Assembly: GCA_964609085.1 (NCBI GenBank)
Contig: CAZSRZ010000003.1
Location: forward strand, 1-64,000
Reading direction: 5' to 3'
Origin: JANPLG01 sp964609085
GTDB taxonomy: Bacteria > Armatimonadota > SYMT01
Length of the DNA: 64,000 nucleotides
Within the stretch, counting starts at the first letter, position 1; each line of letters begins with the position of its first letter. A program made the position numbers and the translations under genes. The notes beneath the pieces were generated by a model that saw only the letters and a list, made by a program, of their open reading frames with translations, was not told the DNA's origin and made no database searches. Positions 34,779-42,856 of the stretch are shown here, one piece after another.

Positions 34779-36517
34779 ACGCGCGGGAACGGTGGCTAAC
34801 CGCCGGGCTCGTCGTTGCCTGCGCGCTGCTGGTGGGGCTCTTCCTCACCCACCAGGCGCGGTACGCGGACGCACGCCGGGCGATTTCCGGCTACCTCCGT
34901 GTGGATGAGCGATTGCAGGCCGGCGAGGCCGCCGTCCCCGCTCCGGGGGCGGAGACCGGGAGACCGGACGAGCCGGATGAGGAGGCGAGAGCGAAGCTGG
35001 CCCTGCTCCGACAGGCGAGGCCGGAGCTGCGACGGCAGATGATCTCCGGCCTGTTCCGCGACGCCGTTCGCCGCCTCGATGCGTTGGAGAAGGAAGAGGC
35101 GGAAGGCGTCGCCGCCGAGAACGCCGGACGGGCGCTGGCGGTGAGTCAACTTTGGCCCCCCGGCTCTGCCGCCCGGGGAGCGGCCCGGCGGGTGCTGACG
35201 GCGTTGAGCGATCGACAGCGGGCGGGGTACGATCTCTCCGCCGCCCGCGAGGCGCTGGCCGAGGTGGCGGAGCGGGCCCGCGCGGGCCGCAAAGCGGATG
35301 CGCTGAAGAGTTTTTCCCGGTTGGAGGGCTTGATCCAGGGCGCGCCGTTGCGACCGGGTTTCCAGCAAGAGGCGCCTGCCGAAGTCCCCGGTACTCCGCT
35401 CGGTCCGGGCGGGTTCGGTCCGGGAGGCAGGCCGTTCACGCCCTCGGACGCACAGGTCCAGCAGTTTCTGCGATTCCTTCAGATCGTGCTGCCGCAGATG
35501 ATCCAGCAAGCCCCGCCGGAGATTCGTCCCACGCTGGAGCGGTTGCAGTCGCTCGGCACGGAACTCGTGGCGGCCTACAAGGGGGGCAAGGATTTACGCC
35601 CATCGCTGCCGCTGCTTCGGGCATTGGGGCAGGCCATCCAGGCCCAGGAGATCGACGCCGCGGAGAAGTTGATGGAGCGGGTGCGGGCGCAGGTGAGAGC
35701 CGCACCACAGCGGAGGCCGGGAGAACTGGTGCCGCCACTCAGTCCTCTCCCCTCGCGACCGGGTGGCGCTCCCGCTGCGCCGGATGGGAGGACGCCGCCA
35801 TCCGGTGCCCAGGTCGTCGGCGTCCTGGATCAGATTCGCACGATGAGCGACGCGGAGTATCGGGCCCAGCGCGACGCGATTGCGGGGATGGTCATGAGCA
35901 TGCTGGCGACGACGCGGACGGGCGGAGGAGCGCGCCTCACGCCTGTTGGGGCGCCGCCGGGGCCGCGTCTCTGGTTCGATGCGGCCGGAAGGATTCGGCG
36001 ACTGGAGGCGGGGCTTGCCGAGCGGTCAGAACGGGTTCCGCCCGGCGGCATTGAGTTCCATCCGGCCGCAGGCGGCTCGACCTCCGTTGTTACCACCCCG
36101 CCGTCGGTCGGCTCGGCTGGCGTGACGTATCGCGTGGACGCCCCCACGGCGACCGGGGAGATCGCCATCCGGCCGCTCGTCGCGGGGCTCTCCGTCCGGA
36201 TCCAGATTCGGGCGTTGGCGGGTGCGCCCGCCGGCGCAGTGAGCGTGCGCCTACCGTTTTCCGGGGCTGGATGGCGATGGCGCTCGTCCAGGAACGAAAC
36301 CGTCGCTGCCCTGGGTGAGAGCTACGAGTGGACGCCGGGCGGTGCGGACGAGCGACTCACCCTCGGCTGTCCGGGAGGGGGGCTGAAACTCACTGCCGTC
36401 GGCGGGAAGGTGGTGCTGCGGCCGGCCGACGGGGCACTGCACTTCTGGATGACCGCACCGGGCCCAGGCGCCGCTGCGACCGCCGAGTTCACGATCACAC
36501 GAGAAACTTCGGGATGA
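34775..36517 (+). CDS. Membrane-anchored helical protein of unknown function
   Basis: A 580-residue protein I do not recognise. It starts with one membrane helix (LTAGLVVACALLVGLFLTH), continues with charged helical and coiled-coil sequence (about 50-210), a Gly/Pro linker with GPGGFGPGGRPF (about 218-232), helices with LRFLQIVLPQMIQQAPPEIRP, and a C-terminal beta-rich region (from ~400). Pro/Arg/Gly content is high. ATG 34775 overlaps the upstream stop; a much longer frame upstream is a shadow of the preceding gene. It is coupled to both neighbours and so belongs to the ABC operon. Confidence 0.6.
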   Translation: MNARERWLTAGLVVACALLVGLFLTHQARYADARRAISGYLRVDERLQAGEAAVPAPGAETGRPDEPDEEARAKLALLRQARPELRRQMISGLFRDAVRRLDALEKEEAEGVAAENAGRALAVSQLWPPGSAARGAARRVLTALSDRQRAGYDLSAAREALAEVAERARAGRKADALKSFSRLEGLIQGAPLRPGFQQEAPAEVPGTPLGPGGFGPGGRPFTPSDAQVQQFLRFLQIVLPQMIQQAPPEIRPTLERLQSLGTELVAAYKGGKDLRPSLPLLRALGQAIQAQEIDAAEKLMERVRAQVRAAPQRRPGELVPPLSPLPSRPGGAPAAPDGRTPPSGAQVVGVLDQIRTMSDAEYRAQRDAIAGMVMSMLATTRTGGGARLTPVGAPPGPRLWFDAAGRIRRLEAGLAERSERVPPGGIEFHPAAGGSTSVVTTPPSVGSAGVTYRVDAPTATGEIAIRPLVAGLSVRIQIRALAGAPAGAVSVRLPFSGAGWRWRSSRNETVAALGESYEWTPGGADERLTLGCPGGGLKLTAVGGKVVLRPADGALHFWMTAPGPGAAATAEFTITRETSG

Positions 36518-36870
36518 GCCTCTTCTCCCTGTTTCGGGACGAGCAAGGCCGCACCACGCCCGTGCTGCATGGCGTGGCGGTGATCGCCCTCGGGGGATCG
36601 ATCGCCATCCTGCCACTCCCGATGATGCTCGGCGTGTGGCTGGGACTGGGTGTGAGCACCCTGGGGATGGTGATGATCGTGCGCGGAGTGATTCGCCGCC
36701 GTGCGGAGCGGTATGACCTTAGCAGGCTCTACGACTCCGTAGACGCTCCGGAGGCAGCCGATCCACTCCACGACACCCTCGACGACGACGCCGCCCCCTA
36801 CTGCGGCTGGTGCGACACCGAGAGCCCACCCGGCGAACCCCGGTGCGTCCGCTGCGGGCGGTCGTTCTGA
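36514..36870 (+). CDS. Small two-helix membrane protein with C-terminal zinc ribbon
   Basis: A 118-residue protein ending the ABC operon. Two membrane helices (about 18-58: HGVAVIALGGSIAILPLPMM and LGVSTLGMVMIVRGVI) are followed by an acidic linker and a C-terminal treble-clef or zinc-ribbon of the form CGWC-x11-CVRC. ATG 36514 overlaps the upstream stop. The ribbon probably lies in the cytoplasm. Similar single-ribbon membrane proteins are common in this lineage, but the role is unknown. Confidence 0.6.
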   Translation: MSLFSLFRDEQGRTTPVLHGVAVIALGGSIAILPLPMMLGVWLGLGVSTLGMVMIVRGVIRRRAERYDLSRLYDSVDAPEAADPLHDTLDDDAAPYCGWCDTESPPGEPRCVRCGRSF

Positions 36871-36904
36871 GGCAGAAGGCGCGGCCCGGCCGCACTCGCG
36901 AAGC

Positions 36905-37031
36905 GCCCGATGGCTTGCCCAATCCCCCGTGGGACCGCTGAGCTCCAGCTCGGCATGCGCGCAGCAGTGCCCGATGGCACGGCCGAAGCGCCTGGGACCG
37001 CCCAACTCCAGCTCGGGATGCCCTCCGCCGG
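36905..37031. repeat. Tandem ~64-bp repeat pair containing the CTCCAGCTCGG motif
   Basis: Two imperfect copies with a 63-64 bp period lie between convergent genes. Each begins GCCCGATGGC (36905 and 36969), has GGGACCGC (36931, 36994) and CTCCAGCTCGG (36943, 37006) followed by ATG-GC-rich sequence. The first copy matches 2311-2336 near the left edge. No coding sense was found. It looks like a dispersed intergenic repeat family. Confidence 0.6.
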
Positions 37032-37099
37032 CGATCGCAGTCTGCGACATCGGTGATCTCCGGATGTCACCAGGCGTCCAGATTCCACCATGCCCCGGG

Positions 37100-37819
37100 C
37101 TATCGGGGATAGGCGCTGACCAGCCAGATATGCCAGAGGGTCATCTGCAGCGCAGCGGCGGCGAAGACGAGGTGGAGAATCGTCCACCCCCGCATGCAGC
37201 GGTGGGAGCGGAGCAGGATCCGCGTCTCCGTTTCTTCGTCCACGTCAGGTGCCCGCGGCGGCGGAGCCGCTCCTCCCTCCGACTCCGAAGCCGCTCCATG
37301 TGCCCGTTGCGTCCGCGAGAGCCGGGTCTCCAGCTCGCTGGCGAGGGCGGGGTACGGCTCGACCTGCCGCAACCGGTTTCGCATCAGCGCCTGGATGGTC
37401 AACCCGACGGCCCCGGAGAGCAGCGCGCCCCAGATGCTGATCTGCAGCACGGTGAGGAAGGGCGTGCGGAGGCGGAAGCCCCCATGGCAGGCGAGCAGGG
37501 TCATGGCTACCATGCCGAGGAGCAGGTGAGACCGGTACCACCACGAGAGCGGACCCACCGGGTTACGGTGCGCCCGACGACGGACGCCGTAGAGTGCCAG
37601 GACCAGGATGAGCACACCCGCCGCCAGCCCGTACCAGCGCCCGGTTTCGGTGGCGGCAGAGATGGGGGCACCGTTCGTCGACTGATGGTAGATGGAGATG
37701 AGCCAGCCGCAGAGCCCAAGCGTGAGAGCTGCAGTCCAGAGGTAGATGGCTCGTCCGGGGCGATTTGCCCGCGGACGGCGGATCCCCCGTGGCAGCATGG
37801 GTTCCGGTGGGCGTTCCAT
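37100..37819 (-). CDS. Membrane cytochrome b-like protein (four helices, bis-His)
   Basis: A 239-residue inner-membrane protein with about five predicted helices. Candidate haem ligands are the His residues in YRSHLLLG and LLACHGGF (helices 3) and in TILHLVFAAA and TLWHIWLV (last helix), the paired-His pattern of cytochrome b/ferric-reductase-like proteins. A soluble loop rich in Glu and Pro (about 165-200) separates them. ATG 37819 lies directly before the end of the cyclic-nucleotide ferredoxin gene, which is two bases away. It would pass electrons between the quinone pool or periplasmic cytochrome and the Fe-S protein. Confidence 0.72.
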   Translation of the reverse strand: MERPPEPMLPRGIRRPRANRPGRAIYLWTAALTLGLCGWLISIYHQSTNGAPISAATETGRWYGLAAGVLILVLALYGVRRRAHRNPVGPLSWWYRSHLLLGMVAMTLLACHGGFRLRTPFLTVLQISIWGALLSGAVGLTIQALMRNRLRQVEPYPALASELETRLSRTQRAHGAASESEGGAAPPPRAPDVDEETETRILLRSHRCMRGWTILHLVFAAAALQMTLWHIWLVSAYPR

Positions 37820-37821
37820 CT

Positions 37822-40029
37822 TCAGCCAATCACCGTCAGGGCGACTGGTATCCGCCCGAGGTAGAGCCCGCCCTGGTAGGCGAGCAGGGTGAGGCCGTAC
37901 TCGCCGGGGGTCTTCTGCGTCAGGGCGTAATCGACCGAACCGCGGAGATCGGAAAGCGACAACTCCACCTGGCGGAGCGGTCCACCCCCGCCGATTCGGA
38001 AGCTCTCGTCCGCCTGGAGGTAGAAATTGAGCGTTATGTGGGGAACACCGCGCTCCGGGTGCCGCAGACGGATCGGGGTCCCGTCGCCTTCCGGAAGCAG
38101 ACGAATGACCAGCTCCGCAGGCTTGCCCGCGGTGGGTGGGGACGCGAATTCCGCGCAGAGCCCGATCACCAGCGGGCGATCGAGGCCGTCGGGGGGTGAG
38201 GCGTTCCTGCGTCCCGTGCGCTCCAGCGCCAGCCGGAACTGTCGATCGCCATCCACTCGAAAGACGGCGTCCGTTGGGCAACTTTCCACGCACGCTTGCC
38301 GGGGGAGGCCGTGGCAGAGGTCGCACTTCACAGGGTAGTTCTTGCCCGTTCTGGCGGGGGTGTCGTTCTTGCTGGTCGGCGGATTCCGCCCGAGGAGCGC
38401 TGTCAGCCAGGAGAGTAGCGGGGGCGGCTCGCTGGCGAGTCTGCCGGGCACCTCGGCAGCCGGGATGATGGCGATGCTGCCGTAGGGACACCCCTGGCTG
38501 GGGTCCGCGCACTTGCCGCATCGGATGCAGCGCTCGTAGTCGATGAACACCGCGCCCGTCAGCGGGTCCCGATCAATGCAGTTGGCCGGGCATGGCTTTT
38601 GGCAGAGCGCCACTTCGCAGTGCTGGCACGAGTTCGACAGCCGTACGCCGGGCAGGACCGCGTCGTCCTGACGTAATCCCCGCCATTGGAAGCGGTTGAT
38701 GCCGTCTGGGTGCACCTCCTCGCAGGCCGCTACGCAGTTCCCGCAGCGTATGCAGTCCACCATATCCACAGCCAGGACCCAGTTGCCCTGGACGTGCTGC
38801 GTCTCAAAGATCCATCCAAGGGCGGCGGCTCGCCCAGCCTGATCGGGAGCTGCCATCGCCGCGTTGGCTTCCCGCCGCAGACGGGCGGTGGCGGTCAGGC
38901 GCGATTCCACCGTGGGGTGGAATTCGAGCAGCGGTCCAATCGACTCGCGCCCGATCCGGATCGCGTCCACGCGCTGGATGGCGGCCACTGTCTGGCCTCG
39001 CCGGTCGTCCAGCGCAACCCCAGGGAGCAGCGAGAGCTCGCCGACCGTCTCGCCATCGCCCACCCAGGCGACGGGCACCAGCTCACCTTCCCGCTCCTCC
39101 ACAACACTCACGTGTCCGTTCAGCACCACGTAGAGCGCGTCAGGCGTGTCGCCCTGGAAGAAGAGAGGCTCGTAGGGTTCGAATTGCTCAAGCGTGGCGA
39201 CGGCGGCGAGGGACCGGAGTTCCTCGGGTCTCAGGTCGGCAAAGAGCCAGGTGTCCCGGAGTTGCGCCAGCATCGCCCGCTCTCGGTAGCGGTCCTGGAC
39301 CAGCGTCCGAAACGTTGGCCCGCGACGACGAAGGTCGGCCAGCACATCCCGATCGCACTCCATCAGGAGGCATTCGGGGGCCGGCTTTACCGTGGCGCTG
39401 CGCGGGATGTAGGCGAGGGCGGCAATCTCGCCGAAGAACTCGCCCGGACCTAGCACGACTTCCTGCTCGCCCGGATCGACGCACACGGCACCGGCGAGGA
39501 TGAAAAACATTGTGCCGCCGTAGGCGCCTTCCATCACGATCGGTCGGTCGCCCTGGGCCAGGAAGAACTTGCTGCGACGAATGGAACTCTCCAGGTGTTC
39601 GGTCGGCAAGTCCACGAGTGACGCGACATCCCACAGGAGGGGACGAAAAAACTCCACCTTGAAACGACTCGCGGGTCCATCCACTAACCGGCGGATGGCG
39701 TCTGGGGGGAGCTCAAGGCAGGCGGACTTCTCTGAGGCGATGAGGTCAGTCCCCAGCCCTTCGCCCCGGATCCCCGACCATTGCCCGTGAACGCGCCGAC
39801 CGGTCGGCACCATCTCGCCGGGAGCAGCGGCCGGAACGGCCGAACCCTCCAGAATCGCCACGGCCGCCCGCGTGCCTGCAGGCAGCCGCTCCCCGGGAAG
39901 AAGCTCCACTGCCCGGCATCGGGCCAGCAGGTCCAGGTACTCCCCGGCCGCTGCGACCTGTCGGAACTCTTCGAACAGGTCCGAGCCCTGAATGAGGGCG
40001 CGGAGTTCAGCCTCGGAGAGTTGCCTCAT
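37822..40029 (-). CDS. Cyclic-nucleotide-binding, four-cluster ferredoxin electron-transfer protein
   Basis: A 735-residue soluble protein of unusual build. Residues ~1-120 look like a degenerate jelly roll. A canonical cNMP-binding domain (about 145-245) has FFGEIAALAYIPRSATV, keeping the Glu (201) and Arg (210) that bind cyclic nucleotide. A second (about 255-390) has VGELSLLPG and RRGQTV, less perfect. Next come four [4Fe-4S] motifs (about 426-590): CIRCGNCVAACEEVH, CQHC..CQKPCPANC, CIRCGKCADPSQGCPYG and CDLC..CVESCP, as in HycB/DmsB-type subunits. A beta-rich tail ends the protein. No helix-turn-helix exists, so it is not a CRP-type regulator. Electron flow is probably gated by cAMP or cGMP. 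Confidence 0.82.
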   Translation of the reverse strand: MRQLSEAELRALIQGSDLFEEFRQVAAAGEYLDLLARCRAVELLPGERLPAGTRAAVAILEGSAVPAAAPGEMVPTGRRVHGQWSGIRGEGLGTDLIASEKSACLELPPDAIRRLVDGPASRFKVEFFRPLLWDVASLVDLPTEHLESSIRRSKFFLAQGDRPIVMEGAYGGTMFFILAGAVCVDPGEQEVVLGPGEFFGEIAALAYIPRSATVKPAPECLLMECDRDVLADLRRRGPTFRTLVQDRYRERAMLAQLRDTWLFADLRPEELRSLAAVATLEQFEPYEPLFFQGDTPDALYVVLNGHVSVVEEREGELVPVAWVGDGETVGELSLLPGVALDDRRGQTVAAIQRVDAIRIGRESIGPLLEFHPTVESRLTATARLRREANAAMAAPDQAGRAAALGWIFETQHVQGNWVLAVDMVDCIRCGNCVAACEEVHPDGINRFQWRGLRQDDAVLPGVRLSNSCQHCEVALCQKPCPANCIDRDPLTGAVFIDYERCIRCGKCADPSQGCPYGSIAIIPAAEVPGRLASEPPPLLSWLTALLGRNPPTSKNDTPARTGKNYPVKCDLCHGLPRQACVESCPTDAVFRVDGDRQFRLALERTGRRNASPPDGLDRPLVIGLCAEFASPPTAGKPAELVIRLLPEGDGTPIRLRHPERGVPHITLNFYLQADESFRIGGGGPLRQVELSLSDLRGSVDYALTQKTPGEYGLTLLAYQGGLYLGRIPVALTVIG

Positions 40030-40069
40030 GGGTTCCGCCTCGCCGAAGTGCGTGCGATCGCGTCCGTCA

Positions 40070-40825
40070 CTACCCGTCTCCAAACATCGGGTTGTGCTCA
40101 CCGTGGCAGGCGGGTGTGCAGCCACGCTCGCCGATCTTCTGCTGCAACTCCATCACACTCAGCACCGCGGCGCGGGTGGCTGGTTTCACGGCATTCTCGA
40201 ACGCGCTCGAGTGCGACTCGAGAAAGAACTTCATCACTCGCTGCGCGGCTGGCGAATCCCCCTCGGGCACGTGGCACCCTAGACAGCTTGCGGTGAGGTC
40301 AAAGCGGTGTTTCTCAACACCGTCGACGTCCACCGCCACCCGCCGGAAGGGTGCATCGCCACGATGGTCCGGATGACAGTTCGCACAGCGGAGGGGAAGT
40401 GTTTGGTCGGACTCTGGGTCGACTCGCAATCCTTTTTCGGAATCGGGCCCGGTCGCTTCGAGGCGGTGATGCCCCTTGCGGATCGACTGCGCCCCCAATG
40501 TGGTGCCGAGGTGGGCACCGGGCTCCGCCGTCGACACCTTGTGACATCGCACGCACGCGGACACCTCCACAGCGAGGCGCGGGGAGATCAGGTTGGACAT
40601 CCAGTCCCGCGATCCGTGGCACGCCGCGCACTCATCCATCTTGGTTTCCTCAGACCGCAACTCGAGCAGGCTGCGGCGGAATTTATCGCCGCGGTGAGCC
40701 TCGTGCAGCATGTCGGTGAGTCGGCGGTTGTCGCCCGGGGCGCCGTTGACTGCGCACCAGCCGAAGGTGAGAATCGTGACGACGCCCACCATCAGTGAAC
40801 GCCGATAACGGTGAAGGACCGGCAC
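40070..40825 (-). CDS. Periplasmic multihaem cytochrome c
   Basis: First gene of the redox operon, about 251 residues. A GTG at 40825 with GGGAG upstream is the likely start, giving a signal helix (MVGVVTILTFGWCAVNG). Four CxxCH haem sites are present (CAACH, CVRCH, CANCH, CLGCH), plus a fifth, CTPACH, with three residues between the cysteines. Extra His residues such as GHHRLE and HPDH could be distal ligands, as in doubled-CXXCH and NapC/NrfH-like cytochromes. It ends 40 bp before the cyclic-nucleotide ferredoxin gene. It presumably carries electrons in the periplasm to or from the cytochrome b. Confidence 0.85.
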   Translation of the reverse strand: MPVLHRYRRSLMVGVVTILTFGWCAVNGAPGDNRRLTDMLHEAHRGDKFRRSLLELRSEETKMDECAACHGSRDWMSNLISPRLAVEVSACVRCHKVSTAEPGAHLGTTLGAQSIRKGHHRLEATGPDSEKGLRVDPESDQTLPLRCANCHPDHRGDAPFRRVAVDVDGVEKHRFDLTASCLGCHVPEGDSPAAQRVMKFFLESHSSAFENAVKPATRAAVLSVMELQQKIGERGCTPACHGEHNPMFGDG

Positions 40826-41026
40826 GGCTACTCCCGTCCCGCCCGAAGGCGGATCACTGTGCGGACGATTCGGTATCGGGCCGACTGCGACCTGCTCCCC
40901 GGCCAGACGACCTTCCCCCGGCCTCAATCAAGCTCAACTAGGCCGACACCCGCGGTCCGCCATGCGTAACCATCCTCACCCCGGTTTGCGTATGGAAGAT
41001 GTCGGTAGGCGGATGGGAGAGTTAAC

Positions 41027-41557
41027 GTGCGGCACGGATGGGCGAAATGGCTGATGCTGGTGGCTCTGGTCGGCACAATGGCGGTGGCCTACACCGATGT
41101 CCGACGGTGGCCCAAGAACCACGAACTCTTCAACGCTGTCTCCGCGGAACTGCCATCGGGGGTGACGAAGGCGCTGCGGGATGGGGCAGACCCAAACGCC
41201 CGGTTGGGCCTGGCGGGAATGCGCGGCGGCACCGCACCGTACCAGCATCCCCTCCATCTGGCCGTGCAGCGCGGCAACACTGGCATCGTAAGGCTGCTGC
41301 TGGAGGCGGGAGCCGACGCCAACCGGCTCGACAACGACCGTCGCCCGCTGGAGATCGCGGCTCAGTTCACACGCCCGACCGTCGCGGTGGCCCTCCTCGA
41401 AGCTGGGGCCAACCCGGCCCTCGTCCGGCCCGGACTTAGGGATAGGCTGGATGAAATGGTGCGGGGAGCGGGTCGCGAGGACCTGCTCGGCGCACCGATC
41501 GGGACTCAGCTCGACGGTACCTCGTCGAAGAGGAAGCAGGAGCAACTCTCGCAGTAG
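41027..41557 (+). CDS. Membrane-anchored ankyrin-repeat protein
   Basis: A 176-residue protein starting at a GTG with GGAGAG eight bases upstream. One N-terminal helix (WLMLVALVGTMAVAYTDV) acts as signal or anchor, then come about three ankyrin repeats (FNAVSAELPSGVTKALRDGADPN, HPLHLAVQRGNTGIVRLLLEAGAD, RRPLEIAAQFTRPTVAVALLEAG). It probably mediates protein contacts outside the cytoplasm. Its last 52 bases overlap the tail of the convergent zinc-ribbon gene. Partner unknown. Confidence 0.8.
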   Translation: MRHGWAKWLMLVALVGTMAVAYTDVRRWPKNHELFNAVSAELPSGVTKALRDGADPNARLGLAGMRGGTAPYQHPLHLAVQRGNTGIVRLLLEAGADANRLDNDRRPLEIAAQFTRPTVAVALLEAGANPALVRPGLRDRLDEMVRGAGREDLLGAPIGTQLDGTSSKRKQEQLSQ

Positions 41558-42222
41558 ACGTACTGGTCGCCCGCGTGGATGCGGCGAACCACCGCCTGCC
41601 CCACCTTCATCCGGCATCCGCCGCATGCGCCGTTCTGAATCCGGACCGCGCCGACGTTGTGGTTCCGGCGTCGGATGCTCTCGTAGCGTCGGAGTGTCTC
41701 CGGGTCGATGCGAGCAGCCAGCGCACTGCGGGCAGGCATGTTGCGATCCATCTCCGCCTGAAGCCGAGCCGCTTCCTTCTCGTAACGTCGGTGCAGGACC
41801 GCAAGAGCCTTGGTGGCTTCCTCGACGAGCGCCGTGGCGGAGGCCGTCGCCCCCTGGGCTGATTCAATCTCCTCCATTCGCTTGAGGATCTGATCATCCA
41901 GGCGCTGCCGCTGCCGATCCAGCATCCCGACTTCCATCTCGAGGGCCTGGAGCTCCCGCGGTGCCGTGATGCGGCCTTCGTACAATCGGCGCGAGGTCTG
42001 ATGTTTCTTCTCCTCAACCGACTTCAGCTCCAACTCTGCGAGCCGTTGTTCCGCTTCCAGGTCCTGCTGACGCCGCCGCGCGTTTTCGAAGCGCTGCGTG
42101 CGCAGCGCCAGCGTACGCTCCACGCGTTCGCCACGTTCGAGGGCGCGCACAGCCTGCTGCAGCTTGCCCAGTTCGGTGTCCAGTCCCTGAAGTTCCAGGA
42201 GTTCGTTAACTTGCAGTTTCAT
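41506..42222 (-). CDS. Coiled-coil zinc-ribbon protein (zf-RING_7/C4-type)
   Basis: A 238-residue cytoplasmic protein of the CT398/zf-RING_7 family: a long antiparallel coiled coil (about 1-180) topped by a C-terminal C4 zinc ribbon made by CGGCRMKV and CESCSCFLF. Members are widespread in bacteria and thought to be adaptors, in chlamydia linked to type III secretion and sigma-54; a general role is unproven. ATG 42222 (MKLQVNELLELQ) is preferred over an in-frame TTG two codons earlier. The next gene upstream ends 25 bp away, so the zinc-binding genes here may be one transcript. Confidence 0.85.
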   Translation of the reverse strand: MKLQVNELLELQGLDTELGKLQQAVRALERGERVERTLALRTQRFENARRRQQDLEAEQRLAELELKSVEEKKHQTSRRLYEGRITAPRELQALEMEVGMLDRQRQRLDDQILKRMEEIESAQGATASATALVEEATKALAVLHRRYEKEAARLQAEMDRNMPARSALAARIDPETLRRYESIRRRNHNVGAVRIQNGACGGCRMKVGQAVVRRIHAGDQYVYCESCSCFLFDEVPSS

Positions 42223-42247
42223 GCTCAACCGGTCTGCCGTTTTCGGC

Positions 42248-42754
42248 CTACAGAAATCTCACCCGGTAGACGGCCATGCTCGTGGCAATCACCATCATCA
42301 CCAGGGTAATCGGGTTTAGCAGGTGGGCGGGCTGGAAGCCCCACGCAACCTGTTCCCCCCGCACCACTCCCCCAAACACCAGTGCCCCCGCCGCTCCCGA
42401 GCCCAGTACCGCCGCGCAGCCGGTTGCGATCTGCATCGCGAGGCTGCGGCGGCGTTGGCCGGCCCGAAGCGCCACCTCTCCAACGAGCCACCCGTAGGGG
42501 AAGGCCAACAAGAAAAACCCCACCTGCTGGACGACGATTCCCCCAACAAACGCGGTGAGCACTGCCCCAAGGAAGGCGGCGGCCACCTGGCGGGGATCGG
42601 ATTCCAGCAGGTGCGTCCGGGGTTGCGCGCAACTCCGGCACTTCTTGCCCACGGGTGTGTCGACCATGCACCGGACACAAATCGGCTTCCCACACCGCCC
42701 GCATTGAACGAGCGTCATCTCGTTGGGGTGGGTGGCGCAGGGTTGGGCTGGCAT
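42248..42754 (-). CDS. B-box-type zinc-finger membrane protein
   Basis: A 168-residue protein with an N-terminal B-box-like zinc finger (CATHP..CGRCGKPICVRCM..KKCRSC, residues 6-42) and then about four membrane helices to the C-terminus. Similar N-terminal fingers precede rhomboid or DUF membrane domains in Chloroflexota, Actinobacteria and Armatimonadota. The membrane part is not recognised. It lies 102 bp after a second protein with the same type of finger, so the pair may have arisen by domain duplication. Confidence 0.72.
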   Translation of the reverse strand: MPAQPCATHPNEMTLVQCGRCGKPICVRCMVDTPVGKKCRSCAQPRTHLLESDPRQVAAAFLGAVLTAFVGGIVVQQVGFFLLAFPYGWLVGEVALRAGQRRRSLAMQIATGCAAVLGSGAAGALVFGGVVRGEQVAWGFQPAHLLNPITLVMMVIATSMAVYRVRFL

Positions 42755-42856
42755 CCGGAAAGGGCGGCACGCGTGTGCGTCTTGACATTCAGTTCGTTGC
42801 CGGGCTCAGTCCGTCCTTCCTGATCCGGGAACCCGGGTGTCGGTTTTGAGCCTCGG

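Noticed and set aside
37822..40029. CRP/FNR-type transcription factor reading of the cNMP protein
   Set aside because: No helix-turn-helix follows the jelly rolls; the C-terminal half is ferredoxin.
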